Positions 47,175 through 56,906 of a stretch of DNA of 64,000 nt are shown here, piece by piece. A program made the translations under genes and the position numbers. The notes beneath the pieces were generated by a model that was not told where the DNA came from, ran no database searches, and saw only the letters and a list, made by a program, of their open reading frames with translations. Numbering within the stretch: position 1 is the stretch's first letter; each line of letters begins with the position of its first letter. The DNA comes from Sphingomonadaceae bacterium 3R27C6. Its GTDB lineage: Bacteria > Pseudomonadota > Alphaproteobacteria > Sphingomonadales > Sphingomonadaceae. The stretch covers positions 62,001-126,000 of the forward strand of contig SCNS01000013.1 of assembly GCA_005503215.1 (NCBI GenBank), in the 5' to 3' direction.

Positions 47175-47957
47175 TTACGCAGCCTTGCGGACGTTGGGAA
47201 GCCGGTCGATCAACTCGCGTGCGAGCGCGATATAGGCGGCCGACCCGGCGCAGCGATGATCGTAGATCAACGCCGGAAGCCCATGGCTGGGCGCTTCGGA
47301 CAGGCGGACGTTGCGCGGAATCACCGTTTCGAACACCACCGGGCCCAGCACCTCGCGCACATCGTCGGACACCTGATCGGTCAGCCGGTTGCGGCGGTCG
47401 AACATGGTGAGCGCGACGCCCAGGATCGACAATTTCTGGTTGAAACGTTCGCGCACGCGCTCGACCGTGGTAAGCAGTTGGCTGAGCCCCTCGAGCGCAA
47501 AAAATTCGCATTGAAGCGGCACGATCAGCGATTCGGCCGCAATCAGCGCGTTCAAAGTCAACATGCCGAGCGACGGCGGACAATCGATCAGGCAGATATC
47601 CCACTGCCCCGCCTCGGCGCTCGACAGCGCCTGCTGCAGGCGGTGCAGCCGGTCCTGAAATTCGATCAGCTCGATCTCGGCCCCCGACAGGTCGACCGTC
47701 GCGGTGACGATGTCGAGCCGCGGCACCGCGGTCGGGATCGCGCACTCGGCAAGCGTCGCGTCGCCACGCAGCAATTCATAGCTCGAAGATTCGCGCTGCG
47801 ATTGCTTGATTCCCAGCCCGGTCGACGCATTGCCCTGCGGATCGAGGTCGATGATCAGCGTGCGCCAGCCCGTCGCCGCGAGCGCGGTCGCCAGATTGAT
47901 TGCCGTCGTCGTCTTGCCGACCCCACCCTTCTGGTTTGCCACGGCAATGCGGATCAT
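47175..47957 (-). CDS. parA: Chromosome-partitioning ATPase ParA
   Basis: 260 residues from ATG 47957; a longer frame overlaps rsmG and encodes only parS-derived residues. Deviant Walker A KGGVGKTT with the signature Lys in NQKGG, a LIDCPPSLG switch and a LDPQGNAST. The ATGA overlap with rsmG and abutting parB make a tight cluster. It moves ParB-parS complexes along the nucleoid. Confidence 0.95.
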   Translation of the reverse strand: MIRIAVANQKGGVGKTTTAINLATALAATGWRTLIIDLDPQGNASTGLGIKQSQRESSSYELLRGDATLAECAIPTAVPRLDIVTATVDLSGAEIELIEFQDRLHRLQQALSSAEAGQWDICLIDCPPSLGMLTLNALIAAESLIVPLQCEFFALEGLSQLLTTVERVRERFNQKLSILGVALTMFDRRNRLTDQVSDDVREVLGPVVFETVIPRNVRLSEAPSHGLPALIYDHRCAGSAAYIALARELIDRLPNVRKAA

Positions 47958-48613
47958 CGCTTTCCTCGCTGTTTTGCCGCGATTTTTCCGGAACCCACCA
48001 AAATCTGGCTCTCGGCATCGGTACGGCTCTGTTCCACGTGGAACATTCTCTGCCATGGCTGGGGCAGCAAAGCCAGTTCCTTAACCGCGTTTCGGCCTTT
48101 TGGCAGCAACCAGCGCGTCGATTCGGTGGAAAAACGAGCGGATAAGTCGAGAAGCTTGTCGAGCGGGGCAAAAGCGCGGGCGCTGATTGTCGCTGCGGAT
48201 CGGGTTTCGATCCGCTCCAACGGCGCTTCGACGACCTCGACATTTGCCAGACCCAGCTCCGCAGCAACGGTCCGCAAGAAGTCGCAGCGCCGCTTTCGCG
48301 ATTCAACGAGCAGCATCGGGCGCGAACTCAATATGGCGATAACGAGCCCCGGCAGCCCCGCGCCGCTCCCGAGGTCGATCCAGAGACCTTCGCCGTCGCG
48401 CGTATCGAACGACGAAAGCTGGGCGCTGTCGGCGATATGCCGGACCCACATCGTTGGGATTGTCGACGAAGCGATCAGATTCTGCCGCCCGCTTTCGGCG
48501 ATCAAAAGATCGACGAAGCGCTCGAGCTGTTTCCATTGACCGGCGGTCGGGGCAAATGTCTCGCCGATCCAGGCCCGTGCAGCGTCTTCGCTAGCAAGCA
48601 GTTCAACCGACAC
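47954..48613 (-). CDS. rsmG: 16S rRNA (guanine-527-N7)-methyltransferase RsmG
   Basis: 219 residues from GTG 48613, with AGAGGG seven bases upstream; a TTG at 48634 is possible. GidB fold with SAM loop LGSGAGLPG, an RHIADSAQL segment and VESRKRRCDFLR. It methylates G527 of 16S rRNA. Its C-terminal MFHVEQ is read from a parS site. The gene sits between mnmG and parA, as in most alphaproteobacteria. Confidence 0.93.
   Translation of the reverse strand: MSVELLASEDAARAWIGETFAPTAGQWKQLERFVDLLIAESGRQNLIASSTIPTMWVRHIADSAQLSSFDTRDGEGLWIDLGSGAGLPGLVIAILSSRPMLLVESRKRRCDFLRTVAAELGLANVEVVEAPLERIETRSAATISARAFAPLDKLLDLSARFSTESTRWLLPKGRNAVKELALLPQPWQRMFHVEQSRTDAESQILVGSGKIAAKQRGKR
48030..48045. promoter_or_regulatory. 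parS site 1 (inside rsmG)
   Basis: TGTTCCACGTGGAACA, a perfect 16-bp palindrome matching the bacterial parS consensus. It lies in the 3' part of rsmG, 73 bp above the parA start. Confidence 0.95.
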
Positions 48614-48646
48614 GTACGCACCCTCTGTCTTCAAACACCGATCGGC

Positions 48647-50515
48647 TCATGCCGCGCGGCGCCGGCTATGAACCATGATTGCGGTCAGCGCCGCGGGCGT
48701 CACGCCGTCGATCCGCGCCGCCTGCCCCAGCGTCTCGGGGCGCGCCTTCATCAACCGCTCGACCATCTCGCGCGACAGCCCGCCGATCGCGGCATAGTCG
48801 AGCACGGGGTCGAGCGCGATCGCCTCGTTCGCCGCAAGCGCACGCAGTTCGGCATCCTGCCGCGCGATATAGGGTGCATAATGCGCGTCCTCGGCGATCT
48901 CGGACAGGATCGCCGGATCGATCGAATCGAGTTCGGGCGCGAGCACGGCGAGCCGGGCCATCGTCATGTCGGGATAACGCAGGAGGTCGATCCGCCTGCG
49001 CGTGATACCATCGCCCGGAAGCGCCAGCCCAACCGCCGCATAGCCGGCAGTCGCGACCGATGCGTCAAGCAAGGCTTCGGCGCGCGCTCGCTGGGCCTGC
49101 CGCGCTTCGAACAGCGCGGCGGTCGCGGGCCGCACCAATCCCAGCGCGATTCCCTTCGGGGTCAACCGCGTCGCGGCATTGTCGGCGCGGAGCCGCAACC
49201 GATATTCGGCGCGCGCGGTGAGCATGCGATAGGGTTCGGTCACGCCCTGAAGGACCAAGTCATCGACCATCACGCCAATATAGGATTCGGATCGGTCGAG
49301 GATCAGCGGATCGCGGCGCTGCACGGCGAGCGCGGCATTCGCGCCGGCGATCAACCCCTGCGCCGCTGCCTCCTCATATCCGGTCGTTCCGTTGATCTGC
49401 CCGGCGCACCAAAGCCCGGCTATGCCACGCACCTGCAAAGTCCGGTCGAGCGCGCGCGGATCGATATGATCATATTCGACCGCATAGCCGGGAACGACCA
49501 TCTCGACCGCCTCTAATCCCTCTATCGTGCGCAGCATCGCCAGCTGCACATCGGCGGGAAGCGACGTAGATATCCCGTTCGGATAGACGAGAAAGCTATC
49601 GAGCCCCTCGGGTTCGAGAAACACCTGATGGCCATCGCGGTCTGCGAAGCGGTGGATCTTGTCCTCGATCGAAGGGCAATAACGCGGCCCCGCCGCCCCA
49701 ATCGCGCCCGTGAACAGTGGCGAGCGATCGAGATTCGCCGCGATGATCGCGTGGCTTTCGGCATTGGTGCGCGTGATCGCGCAAAAGATCTGCGGCACCG
49801 TCCGTTCGCTGTTCCACGTGGAACAGGTCCAGCGCGCGCCTTCCGCGCCATCCGACGGCTGCTCCTCGAGCCGCGCCCAGTCGATCGTCCGCCCGTCGAG
49901 CCGCGGCGGGGTGCCCGTTTTGAGCCGCGCCATCGGCAGGTCGGCGGCGCGCAATTGTTCGGCGAGCCGGTGTGCGCCAGCCTCGCCGATGCGTCCGCCC
50001 TCCATCCGCTCTTCGCCGCGGAAGAGCCGACCGCCGAGGAATGTCCCGGTTGCGAGCACAACCGCACGCGCATTCAAAACCGAACCGTCGGCCAGATCGA
50101 GCCCTTCGACGCATCCATCCGCCGACAATCGCAATGCGGCCGCCTCGCCCGCCACGACGGTGATACCATCCTCTGCCGCGAGCAGTTTCTGAATCGCCGT
50201 GCGATAAAGTTTGCGATCCGCCTGGATACGCGGCCCCTGCACCGCCGCGCCCTTCGACGCGTTGAGCATGCGATAGTGGATCGCCGCACTATCGGCAGCG
50301 CGCGCCATCCAGCCGTCGAGCGCGTCGACCTCGCGCATCAAATGGCCTTTGCCGAGCCCGCCGATCGCGGGATTGCACGACATAGTGCCGATCAGCGCCG
50401 GATCGAAACTGACGAGCGCGACGGACGCGCCGAGCCGCGCCGCGGCAGCCGCAGCTTCGGTTCCGGCGTGGCCACCGCCGACGACGATGACATCGAAAAT
50501 TGCTTCATTCTGCAT
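48647..50515 (-). CDS. mnmG: tRNA uridine-34 carboxymethylaminomethyl modification enzyme MnmG
   Basis: 622 residues from ATG 50515; an open frame to 50683 runs over the mnmE end. FAD-binding [12 protein letters not shown], the [17 protein letters not shown] and [14 protein letters not shown] motifs, and [11 protein letters not shown] are intact. With MnmE it modifies wobble uridines of certain tRNAs. Where other MnmG proteins carry a short variable segment before the 'xITxT' strand, this one has CSTW, encoded by a parS site. Minus strand, between mnmE and rsmG. Confidence 0.95.
   Translation of the reverse strand: MQNEAIFDVIVVGGGHAGTEAAAAAARLGASVALVSFDPALIGTMSCNPAIGGLGKGHLMREVDALDGWMARAADSAAIHYRMLNASKGAAVQGPRIQADRKLYRTAIQKLLAAEDGITVVAGEAAALRLSADGCVEGLDLADGSVLNARAVVLATGTFLGGRLFRGEERMEGGRIGEAGAHRLAEQLRAADLPMARLKTGTPPRLDGRTIDWARLEEQPSDGAEGARWTCSTWNSERTVPQIFCAITRTNAESHAIIAANLDRSPLFTGAIGAAGPRYCPSIEDKIHRFADRDGHQVFLEPEGLDSFLVYPNGISTSLPADVQLAMLRTIEGLEAVEMVVPGYAVEYDHIDPRALDRTLQVRGIAGLWCAGQINGTTGYEEAAAQGLIAGANAALAVQRRDPLILDRSESYIGVMVDDLVLQGVTEPYRMLTARAEYRLRLRADNAATRLTPKGIALGLVRPATAALFEARQAQRARAEALLDASVATAGYAAVGLALPGDGITRRRIDLLRYPDMTMARLAVLAPELDSIDPAILSEIAEDAHYAPYIARQDAELRALAANEAIALDPVLDYAAIGGLSREMVERLMKARPETLGQAARIDGVTPAALTAIMVHSRRRAA
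49810..49825. promoter_or_regulatory. parS site 2 (inside mnmG)
   Basis: A second copy of TGTTCCACGTGGAACA, perfect, within mnmG, 1.8 kb from site 1. It is read in frame as Cys-Ser-Thr-Trp-Asn. Confidence 0.95.
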
Positions 50516-50575
50516 GATTGGTGCGGCCCTTACCGCAAAGCGCGCGTCGAATCCACCGCGCCGCTTATCGCTCGA

Positions 50576-50591
50576 TGTTTCACGTGGAACA
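50576..50591. promoter_or_regulatory. parS site 3 (mnmG-mnmE intergenic)
   Basis: TGTTTCACGTGGAACA differs from the other two by one base and from a perfect palindrome by one pair. It lies directly after the mnmE stop. Confidence 0.9.
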
Positions 50592-51923
50592 TCATTTCCC
50601 GATGCAAAAACGCCCGAACAGCGCGTCGAGCATTTCTTCGACTCCCGCACGTCCGGTGATCCGGTCGAGCGCCGTCGCAGCAAGTCTAAGTTGCTCGGCG
50701 AGCAGGATCAAATCATGCGCCTCGCGCGAGCCTGCCTCGATCGTCAGCCAGTCGCGCGCCTCGGCCAGCGCGATGCGCTGGCGCCGGCGCAGCGCGGCTT
50801 CACCTTCGCGCGGCAACAAGGTCCGCGCCATGTCGACGATATAGCGGTGGAGCTTGTCCATCCCCTCGCCCGTCGCCGCCGACAGGATCAGATCGCAATG
50901 CGCCGCCCCGGCTTCGGCCGCCGCATCGCCCGACCACCGATCGGCCTGCGCCGCGATTGTGATGCAGCGCGGATGCGCGGGCGCCGCCTTTGACGGGCCG
51001 AGCCACAACAGGATGTCCGCACCTTCGACCGCCGCCTTCGCACGATCGATCCCGATCGCCTCGATGGCATCGGCGCCCTCACCACGAATCCCCGCGGTAT
51101 CCGAAAAGCGCATCGCGATCCCGTCGAGCGCGAGCGGCGTCTCGATCACATCGCGCGTCGTCCCCGCTACCGGCGACACGATCGCCAGCTCGCGCTGCGC
51201 CAAAGCATTGATCAAGGTCGATTTTCCGGCATTCGGTGGCCCCGCGATCACCACCGACAACCCTTCGGCAATCACCTCGGCCGCCGGCCGCGCCAGCCAT
51301 TCGCCCAGCTCGGCTGAAAGCGCCCCCATCGCCGCAATCAGACGCTGCGCGACCGCGTCGCCAACTTCGACATCATCCTCGTCGGCAAAGTTCAGCTCGG
51401 CTTCGGCCCCCGCCATCAGGGTGAGGAGCCGGTCCTGCCAATCTGCGACCGCGCGCGAGACATGCCCGCTCGCCATGCCGAGCGCCTGCACGCGCTGGCT
51501 TTCGGTTTCGGCGGCGAGCAGGTCGGCCAGCCCCTCGGCCTCGGCAAGGTCGATCCGGCCGTTGTCGAACGCGCGCCGGGTAAATTCCCCCGCGATCGCG
51601 GGCCGCACATCCGGAATCGCACCAAGCGCCGCCGCGACCGCCGCGACCACCGCGCGTCCGCCGTGCAGATGGAGCTCGGCAAGATCTTCGCCGGTCGCCG
51701 TCGCCGGGCCCGGGAACCAGAGCATCAGCGCACGGTCGAGCGGCGCTCCATCGGCGTTTGTCAGTTCGGCCAGCGACGCTCGGCGCGGTTCGGGCAACCG
51801 TCCCGCGAGCGCTTTCAGCACCGCCCCCGCCGCCGGTCCGCTGATACGCACGACGCCGATCGCCGCCGGCGGCATCCCGCTCGACAACGCAAAAATCGTA
51901 TCTCTTACAAGGGCTTGGTTCAG
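50592..51923 (-). CDS. mnmE: tRNA modification GTPase MnmE, probable CTG start
   Basis: 443 residues from CTG 51923. TrmE N-terminal domain with [22 protein letters not shown], then a G domain ([19 protein letters not shown]) and C-terminal Cys motif CIGK. The only canonical-type start near the front, TTG 51887, would cut into the conserved DTIFAL strand that forms the folate site. CTG 51923 keeps it, overlaps the upstream stop as CTGA, and has AAGGGG eight bases ahead. With MnmG it modifies U34 of tRNAs. Confidence 0.9.
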   Translation of the reverse strand: MNQALVRDTIFALSSGMPPAAIGVVRISGPAAGAVLKALAGRLPEPRRASLAELTNADGAPLDRALMLWFPGPATATGEDLAELHLHGGRAVVAAVAAALGAIPDVRPAIAGEFTRRAFDNGRIDLAEAEGLADLLAAETESQRVQALGMASGHVSRAVADWQDRLLTLMAGAEAELNFADEDDVEVGDAVAQRLIAAMGALSAELGEWLARPAAEVIAEGLSVVIAGPPNAGKSTLINALAQRELAIVSPVAGTTRDVIETPLALDGIAMRFSDTAGIRGEGADAIEAIGIDRAKAAVEGADILLWLGPSKAAPAHPRCITIAAQADRWSGDAAAEAGAAHCDLILSAATGEGMDKLHRYIVDMARTLLPREGEAALRRRQRIALAEARDWLTIEAGSREAHDLILLAEQLRLAATALDRITGRAGVEEMLDALFGRFCIGK

Positions 51924-52216
51924 CTCTTGCGCCCCTTGGCGGACTTGTCGTCATCGTCCTTGTCGGCCGACTTCGACGCCCCGCCCATCAATCCGCCGCC
52001 GAACTGGCCAAGCAGCGACTGGACGAGCTCGAGCCCGCTGCCGCCCATCGGCACCCACGTCTTGACCATCGACTGGACCATGTCGGGGGTGATGCCCTTC
52101 GCCATCAATTCCTTGACGCGGTCGAGGTAGATGTCGTGCAGCGGCTCGAGATCGGGAAGGCCGAACAGGCGCCGCGCCTCCTCGGGGGTGCAATCGATCT
52201 CGATATTGAACTTCAT
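51920..52216 (-). CDS. DUF6489 family small protein
   Basis: 98 residues from ATG 52216. N-terminal IDCTPEEARRLFGLPD is the family's hallmark; a hydrophobic amphipathic middle (about 50-75) and a Lys/Asp-rich tail follow. Family members are small and alphaproteobacterial, of unknown function. It overlaps the proposed mnmE start by 4 nt, which suggests co-translation with that gene. Confidence 0.8.
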   Translation of the reverse strand: MKFNIEIDCTPEEARRLFGLPDLEPLHDIYLDRVKELMAKGITPDMVQSMVKTWVPMGGSGLELVQSLLGQFGGGLMGGASKSADKDDDDKSAKGRKS

Positions 52217-52322
52217 CGCCTGTCTCCGCCCCGAAATGCCGGTTAGCCGCTTGAGCCACGCCCGCAGCGCCGCTAGCTTCGCGCTTTCACCGCAAAGAAG
52301 CAAGAGTCAGGAGAGCTCCCCA

Positions 52323-53021
52323 ATGTCCGCGACGAACACCACCATCCCCGCGCTCGATAGCGAGGGCGAGATCCCCGCCTATGTCGCGCGCCCCGACGCC
52401 GACAGCCCGCGCGCGATCATCGTCATCCCCGAAATTTTCGGGGTCAATGCCGGCATTCGCAAGAAATGCGACGATTGGGCGGCCGAAGGCTATCTGGTGA
52501 TCGCCCCCGACATCTTCTGGCGCTTTGCTCCCGGGGTCGAACTCAACCCCGATGTTGAAGCCGAGCTGCAGGAAGCCTTCGGTTATTTCGGCCAATATGA
52601 TGCCGATGACGGCGTCAAGGATATCGAAGCGGCGATCCGCTGGCTGCACGCCCAGGGCGCGGGCAAGGTCGGCGCGGTCGGTTTCTGCCTCGGCGGCCGC
52701 CTCGCCTATATGACCGCGGCGCGCACCGACATCGACGCGTCGGTCGGCTATTATGGCGTGATGATCGACCAGATGCTGAACGAAAGCCATGCGATCGCCC
52801 ATCCGCTGATGCTCCACATCCCCACCGAGGATCATCTGGTTGACCATGACGCGCAAAAGAAGATCCACGAAGGGCTGGATCCCCATCCCAAGGTGACGCT
52901 CCACGATTATCAGGGGCTCGACCATGGTTTCGCCGCAACAATGGGCAATCGCCGCAATGAAGAGGGCGCCCAGCTCGCCGACGGCCGCACCCGCGCCTTC
53001 TTCGCCGAGCATCTCGCATGA
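52323..53021 (+). CDS. Dienelactone hydrolase family protein
   Basis: 232 residues from ATG 52323, after an AGGAGAG. Alpha/beta hydrolase with the Cys nucleophile in GFCLGGR, the acid in PTEDHLVD and the His in GLDHGFA, so the Cys-Asp-His triad is complete. Relatives hydrolyse dienelactone in chlorocatechol breakdown or unknown esters and lactones; no pathway genes are adjacent, so the substrate is open. Coupled by ATGA to the next gene. Confidence 0.88.
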   Translation: MSATNTTIPALDSEGEIPAYVARPDADSPRAIIVIPEIFGVNAGIRKKCDDWAAEGYLVIAPDIFWRFAPGVELNPDVEAELQEAFGYFGQYDADDGVKDIEAAIRWLHAQGAGKVGAVGFCLGGRLAYMTAARTDIDASVGYYGVMIDQMLNESHAIAHPLMLHIPTEDHLVDHDAQKKIHEGLDPHPKVTLHDYQGLDHGFAATMGNRRNEEGAQLADGRTRAFFAEHLA

Positions 53022-53419
53022 GCGGCCATCCCGGTCTCGCCGCCTGGCACGCCTATATGGCGGGCGGCGGCGACCCGCAGGCCTTGCGCGACCTGCTCGC
53101 CGAGGATGCCGTCTTTCACTCGCCCGTCGTCCACACGCCGCAGGCCGGCCGCGACAAGGTCTTCGCTTATCTCCACGCGGCGAGCCACGTCCTCGGCGGC
53201 GACGATTTCCGCTATCTGCGCGAGATCGTGGACGGCGATCAGGCTTGCCTCGAATTCCAGAGCGTCCTCGACGGCATCCAGATCAACGGCGTCGACATCA
53301 TCACCTGGAACGACGAAGGAAAGATAAAAGATTTCAAGGTGATGGTTCGCCCGCTCAAGGCGATCAACAAGGTCTGGGAAAAGATGGGCGAAATGCTCGC
53401 AGCGCAAGCCGCAAGCTAG
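53018..53419 (+). CDS. NTF2-like/SnoaL-type protein
   Basis: 133 residues, ATGA overlap. Cone-shaped NTF2 fold: LRDLLAEDAVFHSPVVHTP, a YLREIVDGDQACLEF strand pair, and the GVDIITWNDEGKIKDFKVMVRP end typical of the SnoaL-like family. It may bind or isomerise a small molecule. Its stop shares the palindrome CTAG with the convergent DUF1489 gene. Confidence 0.83.
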   Translation: MSGHPGLAAWHAYMAGGGDPQALRDLLAEDAVFHSPVVHTPQAGRDKVFAYLHAASHVLGGDDFRYLREIVDGDQACLEFQSVLDGIQINGVDIITWNDEGKIKDFKVMVRPLKAINKVWEKMGEMLAAQAAS

Positions 53420-53817
53420 ATCAGCATCAGTTCGGCGAGCTCGCGATAGAGTTCGGGCGGTAGCGCGCCGACCCCGCTTTGATCGTCGACGCCCTTCGGC
53501 GCATCGGCGTCGGCGAGGTAGCGCCAGCCCTGATGCGCGCGCTTCGGCTGCGGATGCACACGCTCGAGATCGGCGATGCACACGATATCGATCCGCCCGT
53601 CGCTGCGATCCTCGAAGCGCAGGATCTCGACGCGCGCAACGAGCGTATGCTTCACGATGAAATGGAGCTTGCCGCCGACCAGCTCGTCGGCGCGCTTGGG
53701 CCGGAACCGTGTCGCAAAGCGAATTTCGCCGTCCGCGGCATGGTTGGCGATCCGCGCCTCCAGCGCCGGATAGTCGGCGCAGCCGACGGCAACGCGGGTC
53801 ATGTGGAGTGCGGGCAT
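53416..53817 (-). CDS. DUF1489 family protein
   Basis: 133 residues from ATG 53817. It has the family's TRFRPKRADELVGGKLHFIVKH and a HQGWRYLADADAPKG C-terminal segment. DUF1489 proteins are alphaproteobacterial, soluble and functionally unassigned. The stop codon overlaps the stop of the opposite-strand gene. Confidence 0.8.
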   Translation of the reverse strand: MPALHMTRVAVGCADYPALEARIANHAADGEIRFATRFRPKRADELVGGKLHFIVKHTLVARVEILRFEDRSDGRIDIVCIADLERVHPQPKRAHQGWRYLADADAPKGVDDQSGVGALPPELYRELAELMLI

Positions 53818-53841
53818 GCCCCAAAGATGGGAACGCACAAG

Positions 53842-53873
53842 AAAAAAGCCAGCCCCGCGAAGGACTGGCTTTT
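53842..53873 (-). terminator. Intrinsic terminator after the TerC gene
   Basis: Arms AAAAGCCAG (53844-53852) and CTGGCTTTT (53865-53873) flank a 12-nt loop, with a T-run on the minus strand ending at 53842. It is just past the TerC stop and 25 bp upstream of the DUF1489 start. Confidence 0.85.
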
Positions 53874-53879
53874 CCTTTT

Positions 53880-54605
53880 TTAGCCGAAAAGCGTCCCGAC
53901 CCCGACACCCGGGTCGACCCAGCCCTCGTAGATCATCTTGACCGCGACATAAACGATCACGGCAAGGCCAAGATAGGCGATCCAGCGGTAGCGCTCGATA
54001 TATTTGGCGATGATGTTCGCCGCGAGGCCCATCAACGCGACGGCAAAGATCAGCCCGACGATGAGGATGCCCGGATGCTCGCGCGCCGCGCCCGCGACCG
54101 CGAGCACATTGTCGAGGCTCATGCTGACGTCGGCGACGGCGACCGCCCAGGCAGCGCCGGCAAAGCTTTTCGCGGGCTTCAGGCCCGAATGCTCGTCGCC
54201 CGCAATCTCGGGCGAACCGTGCGACTGGCCGGTGTGGCGCAGCTCGCGCCACATCTTCCACGCCACCCACACGAGCAGCAGCCCGCCGACAAAGATCAGC
54301 CCGACGATCTGCATCAGCTGCGTCACGACGAGCGCGAAGGCGATGCGCAGCACCAGTGCCGCGATCACGCCGATCAGGATGACTTTCTTGCGCTGTTCGG
54401 CGGGGAGACCCGCTGCGAGCGCGCCGACAACGATCGCATTGTCGCCCGCGAGGACGAGGTCGATCATCAGCACCTGCAGGAAGGCGGCGAAGGCCGCGGG
54501 TTCGGTGATGTTCGAAAAATCGTTGACGATCGCCGCCCACATGTCGGCAGGTCCGCCAAATCCGGCAGCATGTGCGCCAGCCTGGGTCAAAAATTCCAAA
54601 ATCAC
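53880..54605 (-). CDS. TerC/YjbE-family membrane protein (putative metal exporter)
   Basis: 241 residues, six or seven membrane helices. LVLAGDNAIVVGALA (residues 50-64) and its repeat VADVSMSLDNVLAVAG carry the paired acidic residues of the TerC fold. Homologues load or export manganese or other divalent metal at the membrane. ATGA overlap with the ABM gene. Confidence 0.88.
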   Translation of the reverse strand: MILEFLTQAGAHAAGFGGPADMWAAIVNDFSNITEPAAFAAFLQVLMIDLVLAGDNAIVVGALAAGLPAEQRKKVILIGVIAALVLRIAFALVVTQLMQIVGLIFVGGLLLVWVAWKMWRELRHTGQSHGSPEIAGDEHSGLKPAKSFAGAAWAVAVADVSMSLDNVLAVAGAAREHPGILIVGLIFAVALMGLAANIIAKYIERYRWIAYLGLAVIVYVAVKMIYEGWVDPGVGVGTLFG

Positions 54606-54895
54606 AGCGATTCTCCGAAATAGCTGACCTCTGGCATAGGGTCATAAAAGGGATGCAGCAACGCCCGCCACTGCTGGTAGCGGTCCGATTGCCGGAAGCC
54701 GTCCCGATGATCCTCGACCGACCTCCACTTCACTAAAAGCAGATAAGCCTGTCCGGTTGCCGTCGGGCGGCGAATTTCGAGCGAAATAAAGCCCGGCGAC
54801 GCGGTGATCAACGGCCGCGCTTCGACGACGGCCGCCTCGAAATCGGCTTCGCTGCCCGCACGGACGTGCAACAAAGCGTGTTCGATCACGGCCAT
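54602..54895 (-). CDS. Antibiotic-biosynthesis-monooxygenase-fold protein
   Basis: 97 residues. ABM ferredoxin-like fold: EHALLHVRAGSEADFEAAV, PGFISLEIRR, YLLLVKWRSVEDHRDGFR, SDRYQQWRALL. Family members include haem-degrading and quinone-forming monooxygenases and many unknowns. ATGA overlap with the TerC gene; rho lies upstream 9 bp away. Confidence 0.83.
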   Translation of the reverse strand: MAVIEHALLHVRAGSEADFEAAVVEARPLITASPGFISLEIRRPTATGQAYLLLVKWRSVEDHRDGFRQSDRYQQWRALLHPFYDPMPEVSYFGESL

Positions 54896-54904
54896 CGCGT
54901 GGGC

Positions 54905-56161
54905 TTACTGGTTCATGCTGTCGAAGAAATCCTCGTTGGTCTTCGAATCCTTGATCTTGTCGAGCAGGAATTCCATCGCGTCGATCGTGCCCATCTGCAT
55001 GAGGATGCGGCGGAGCACCCACATTTTGCTGAGCTTGTCCTTCTCGACGAGCAATTCTTCCTTGCGCGTGCCCGACTTGCCGACGTCGAGCGACGGGAAG
55101 ATGCGCTTGTCGGCGACCTTGCGGTCGAGCACGATTTCCGAGTTACCCGTGCCCTTGAATTCTTCGAAGATCACTTCGTCCATGCGGCTGCCGGTATCGA
55201 TCAGCGCGGTCGCGATGATCGAGAGCGAACCGCCTTCTTCGATGTTACGCGCAGCGCCGAAGAAGCGCTTCGGACGCTGCAGCGCATTCGCGTCGACACC
55301 GCCGGTCAGCACCTTGCCCGAGCTTGGGACGACGGTGTTGTATGCGCGGCCGAGGCGCGTGATCGAGTCGAGCAGGATGACGACATCCTTCTTGTGCTCG
55401 ACGAGGCGCTTCGCCTTTTCGATCACCATTTCGGCGACCTGGACGTGACGCGTCGCGGGCTCGTCGAAGGTCGAGGAGACGACTTCGCCGTTCACGCTGC
55501 GCTGCATGTCGGTGACTTCCTCGGGACGCTCGTCGACGAGGAGGACGATGAGATACACCTCGGGGTGGTTGTCGGTGATCGCCTTGGCGATATTCTGCAA
55601 CAGCACCGTCTTACCCGTGCGCGGCGGCGCGACGATCAAGGCGCGCTGGCCTTTGCCCTGCGGGCTGACGAGGTCGATCACGCGCGCCGACTTGTCCTTG
55701 ACGGTCGGGTCGACGGTGTCGAGCGACAGCTTCTGGTTCGGATAGAGTGGGGTGAGGTTGTCGAAATTGACGCGATGGCGGACGACATCGGGATCGTCGA
55801 AATTGACGCTGATCAGCTTGGTGAGCGCGAAATAACGCTCGCCGTCGCGCGGGGCGCGGATCTCGCCCTCGACGGTATCGCCGGTGCGCAGGCCATATTT
55901 GCGGACCTGGTTTGGCGAGACATAGATGTCGTCGGGACCCGCGAGATAATTGGCTTCGGACGAACGCAGGAAACCGAAAGAGTCGGGCAAGACCTCGATC
56001 GTGCCCGATCCGATGATTTCCTCGCCCTCTTCGGCGAGGACTTTCAGGATCGAGAACATCAGGTCCTGTTTGCGCAGCGTCGAGGCGCCCTCAACCCCCA
56101 GCTCTTCAGCCATTTCGACGAGCTGGGCGGGGGCTTTGGTTTTGAGTTCTTTAAGATGCAT
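54905..56161 (-). CDS. rho: Transcription termination factor Rho
   Basis: 418 residues. N-terminal helical domain [23 protein letters not shown]-binding cold-shock fold SFGFLRS, Walker A APPRTGKT, Walker [12 protein letters not shown], and the secondary RNA site GKGQRAL. It is an essential hexameric helicase that ends transcription. The gene is upstream of hemJ-hemE on the same strand, in the near-origin cluster. Confidence 0.97.
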   Translation of the reverse strand: MHLKELKTKAPAQLVEMAEELGVEGASTLRKQDLMFSILKVLAEEGEEIIGSGTIEVLPDSFGFLRSSEANYLAGPDDIYVSPNQVRKYGLRTGDTVEGEIRAPRDGERYFALTKLISVNFDDPDVVRHRVNFDNLTPLYPNQKLSLDTVDPTVKDKSARVIDLVSPQGKGQRALIVAPPRTGKTVLLQNIAKAITDNHPEVYLIVLLVDERPEEVTDMQRSVNGEVVSSTFDEPATRHVQVAEMVIEKAKRLVEHKKDVVILLDSITRLGRAYNTVVPSSGKVLTGGVDANALQRPKRFFGAARNIEEGGSLSIIATALIDTGSRMDEVIFEEFKGTGNSEIVLDRKVADKRIFPSLDVGKSGTRKEELLVEKDKLSKMWVLRRILMQMGTIDAMEFLLDKIKDSKTNEDFFDSMNQ

Positions 56162-56456
56162 GGATGGATTCCAGGTAGAAAATCAGGGAGAAATAACAGT
56201 CGATTTCGATGCACCGCTGGGGTGCCTATCCGGCCGTGGGACGACCGTTAAAGATAGCTTCGGCGCGAGGAAGCGCCGCCCGCGCGGAGCGGGGTTGATC
56301 GGCCCCTATAACCGGGCCGGGTTCAAGTCAATCGGGCAGCGGCGATCGGGCGCTTTCGACCGGCCCTTTAAACCCTCGTCACCCCGGACTTGATCCGGGG
56401 TCCACTGCGCCGGCGCCGGAATGGATGCCGGATCGAGTCCGGCATGACGATACGGC
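56162..56456. repeat. Intergenic repeat region between rho and hemJ
   Basis: No gene seen. 56378-56448 is an inverted repeat, GTCACCCCGGACTTGATCCG against CCGGATCGAGTCCGGCATGAC, a class of palindrome common in sphingomonads. The rest should carry the rho promoter and leader. Confidence 0.75.
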
Positions 56457-56903
56457 CTAAGGGCGCACCACGACGAGGATGACGATAATCGCCGCGGCGA
56501 CGCCCGGAACCTCGTTGAGCATCCGCAGCCGCTTTTCGGTGAGCGGGCGTTCGCCGCGCGCGAGCTTTTTCGCATAGCCGATCATCCAGCCATGATAGCC
56601 CGACACCGCCAGCACGAGGAGCAATTTGGCGATGAACCAGCCCTCCCGCCAATAATCGCCGTTGAACGCGAGCATCAGCCCGAAGATCCAGACGATGATC
56701 AGCGCGGGATTCAAAATGATCCGCCGCAGCCGGTCCTCGCGCTCGATCCACTTCTTGTCCTCGTCGGACCCGACCGGACATTGATGGTGATAGACGAAAA
56801 AGCGCGGCATCATGAACAGGCCCGCCATCAGGAAAATCACGAAAATGATATGCGCCGCTTTGATCCAAAGCATCGTCGCCCCCAAAAAACCTGCCAGTTC
56901 CAT
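56457..56903 (-). CDS. hemJ: Protoporphyrinogen oxidase HemJ
   Basis: 148 residues, four membrane helices. The conserved His in KAAHIIFVIFLMAGLFM and PRFFVYH, and the SYHGWMIG-like and REDRLRRIILNP segments, identify HemJ (CopD-like). It oxidises protoporphyrinogen IX at the membrane. It follows hemE by 3 bp, one operon for two haem steps. Confidence 0.93.
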   Translation of the reverse strand: MELAGFLGATMLWIKAAHIIFVIFLMAGLFMMPRFFVYHHQCPVGSDEDKKWIEREDRLRRIILNPALIIVWIFGLMLAFNGDYWREGWFIAKLLLVLAVSGYHGWMIGYAKKLARGERPLTEKRLRMLNEVPGVAAAIIVILVVVRP

Positions 56904-56906
56904 AGA

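Noticed and set aside
45405..48539. 1044-residue plus-strand ORF over the pilin, parB, parA and rsmG genes
   Set aside because: Spans four well-supported genes on the other strand and has no recognisable domain.
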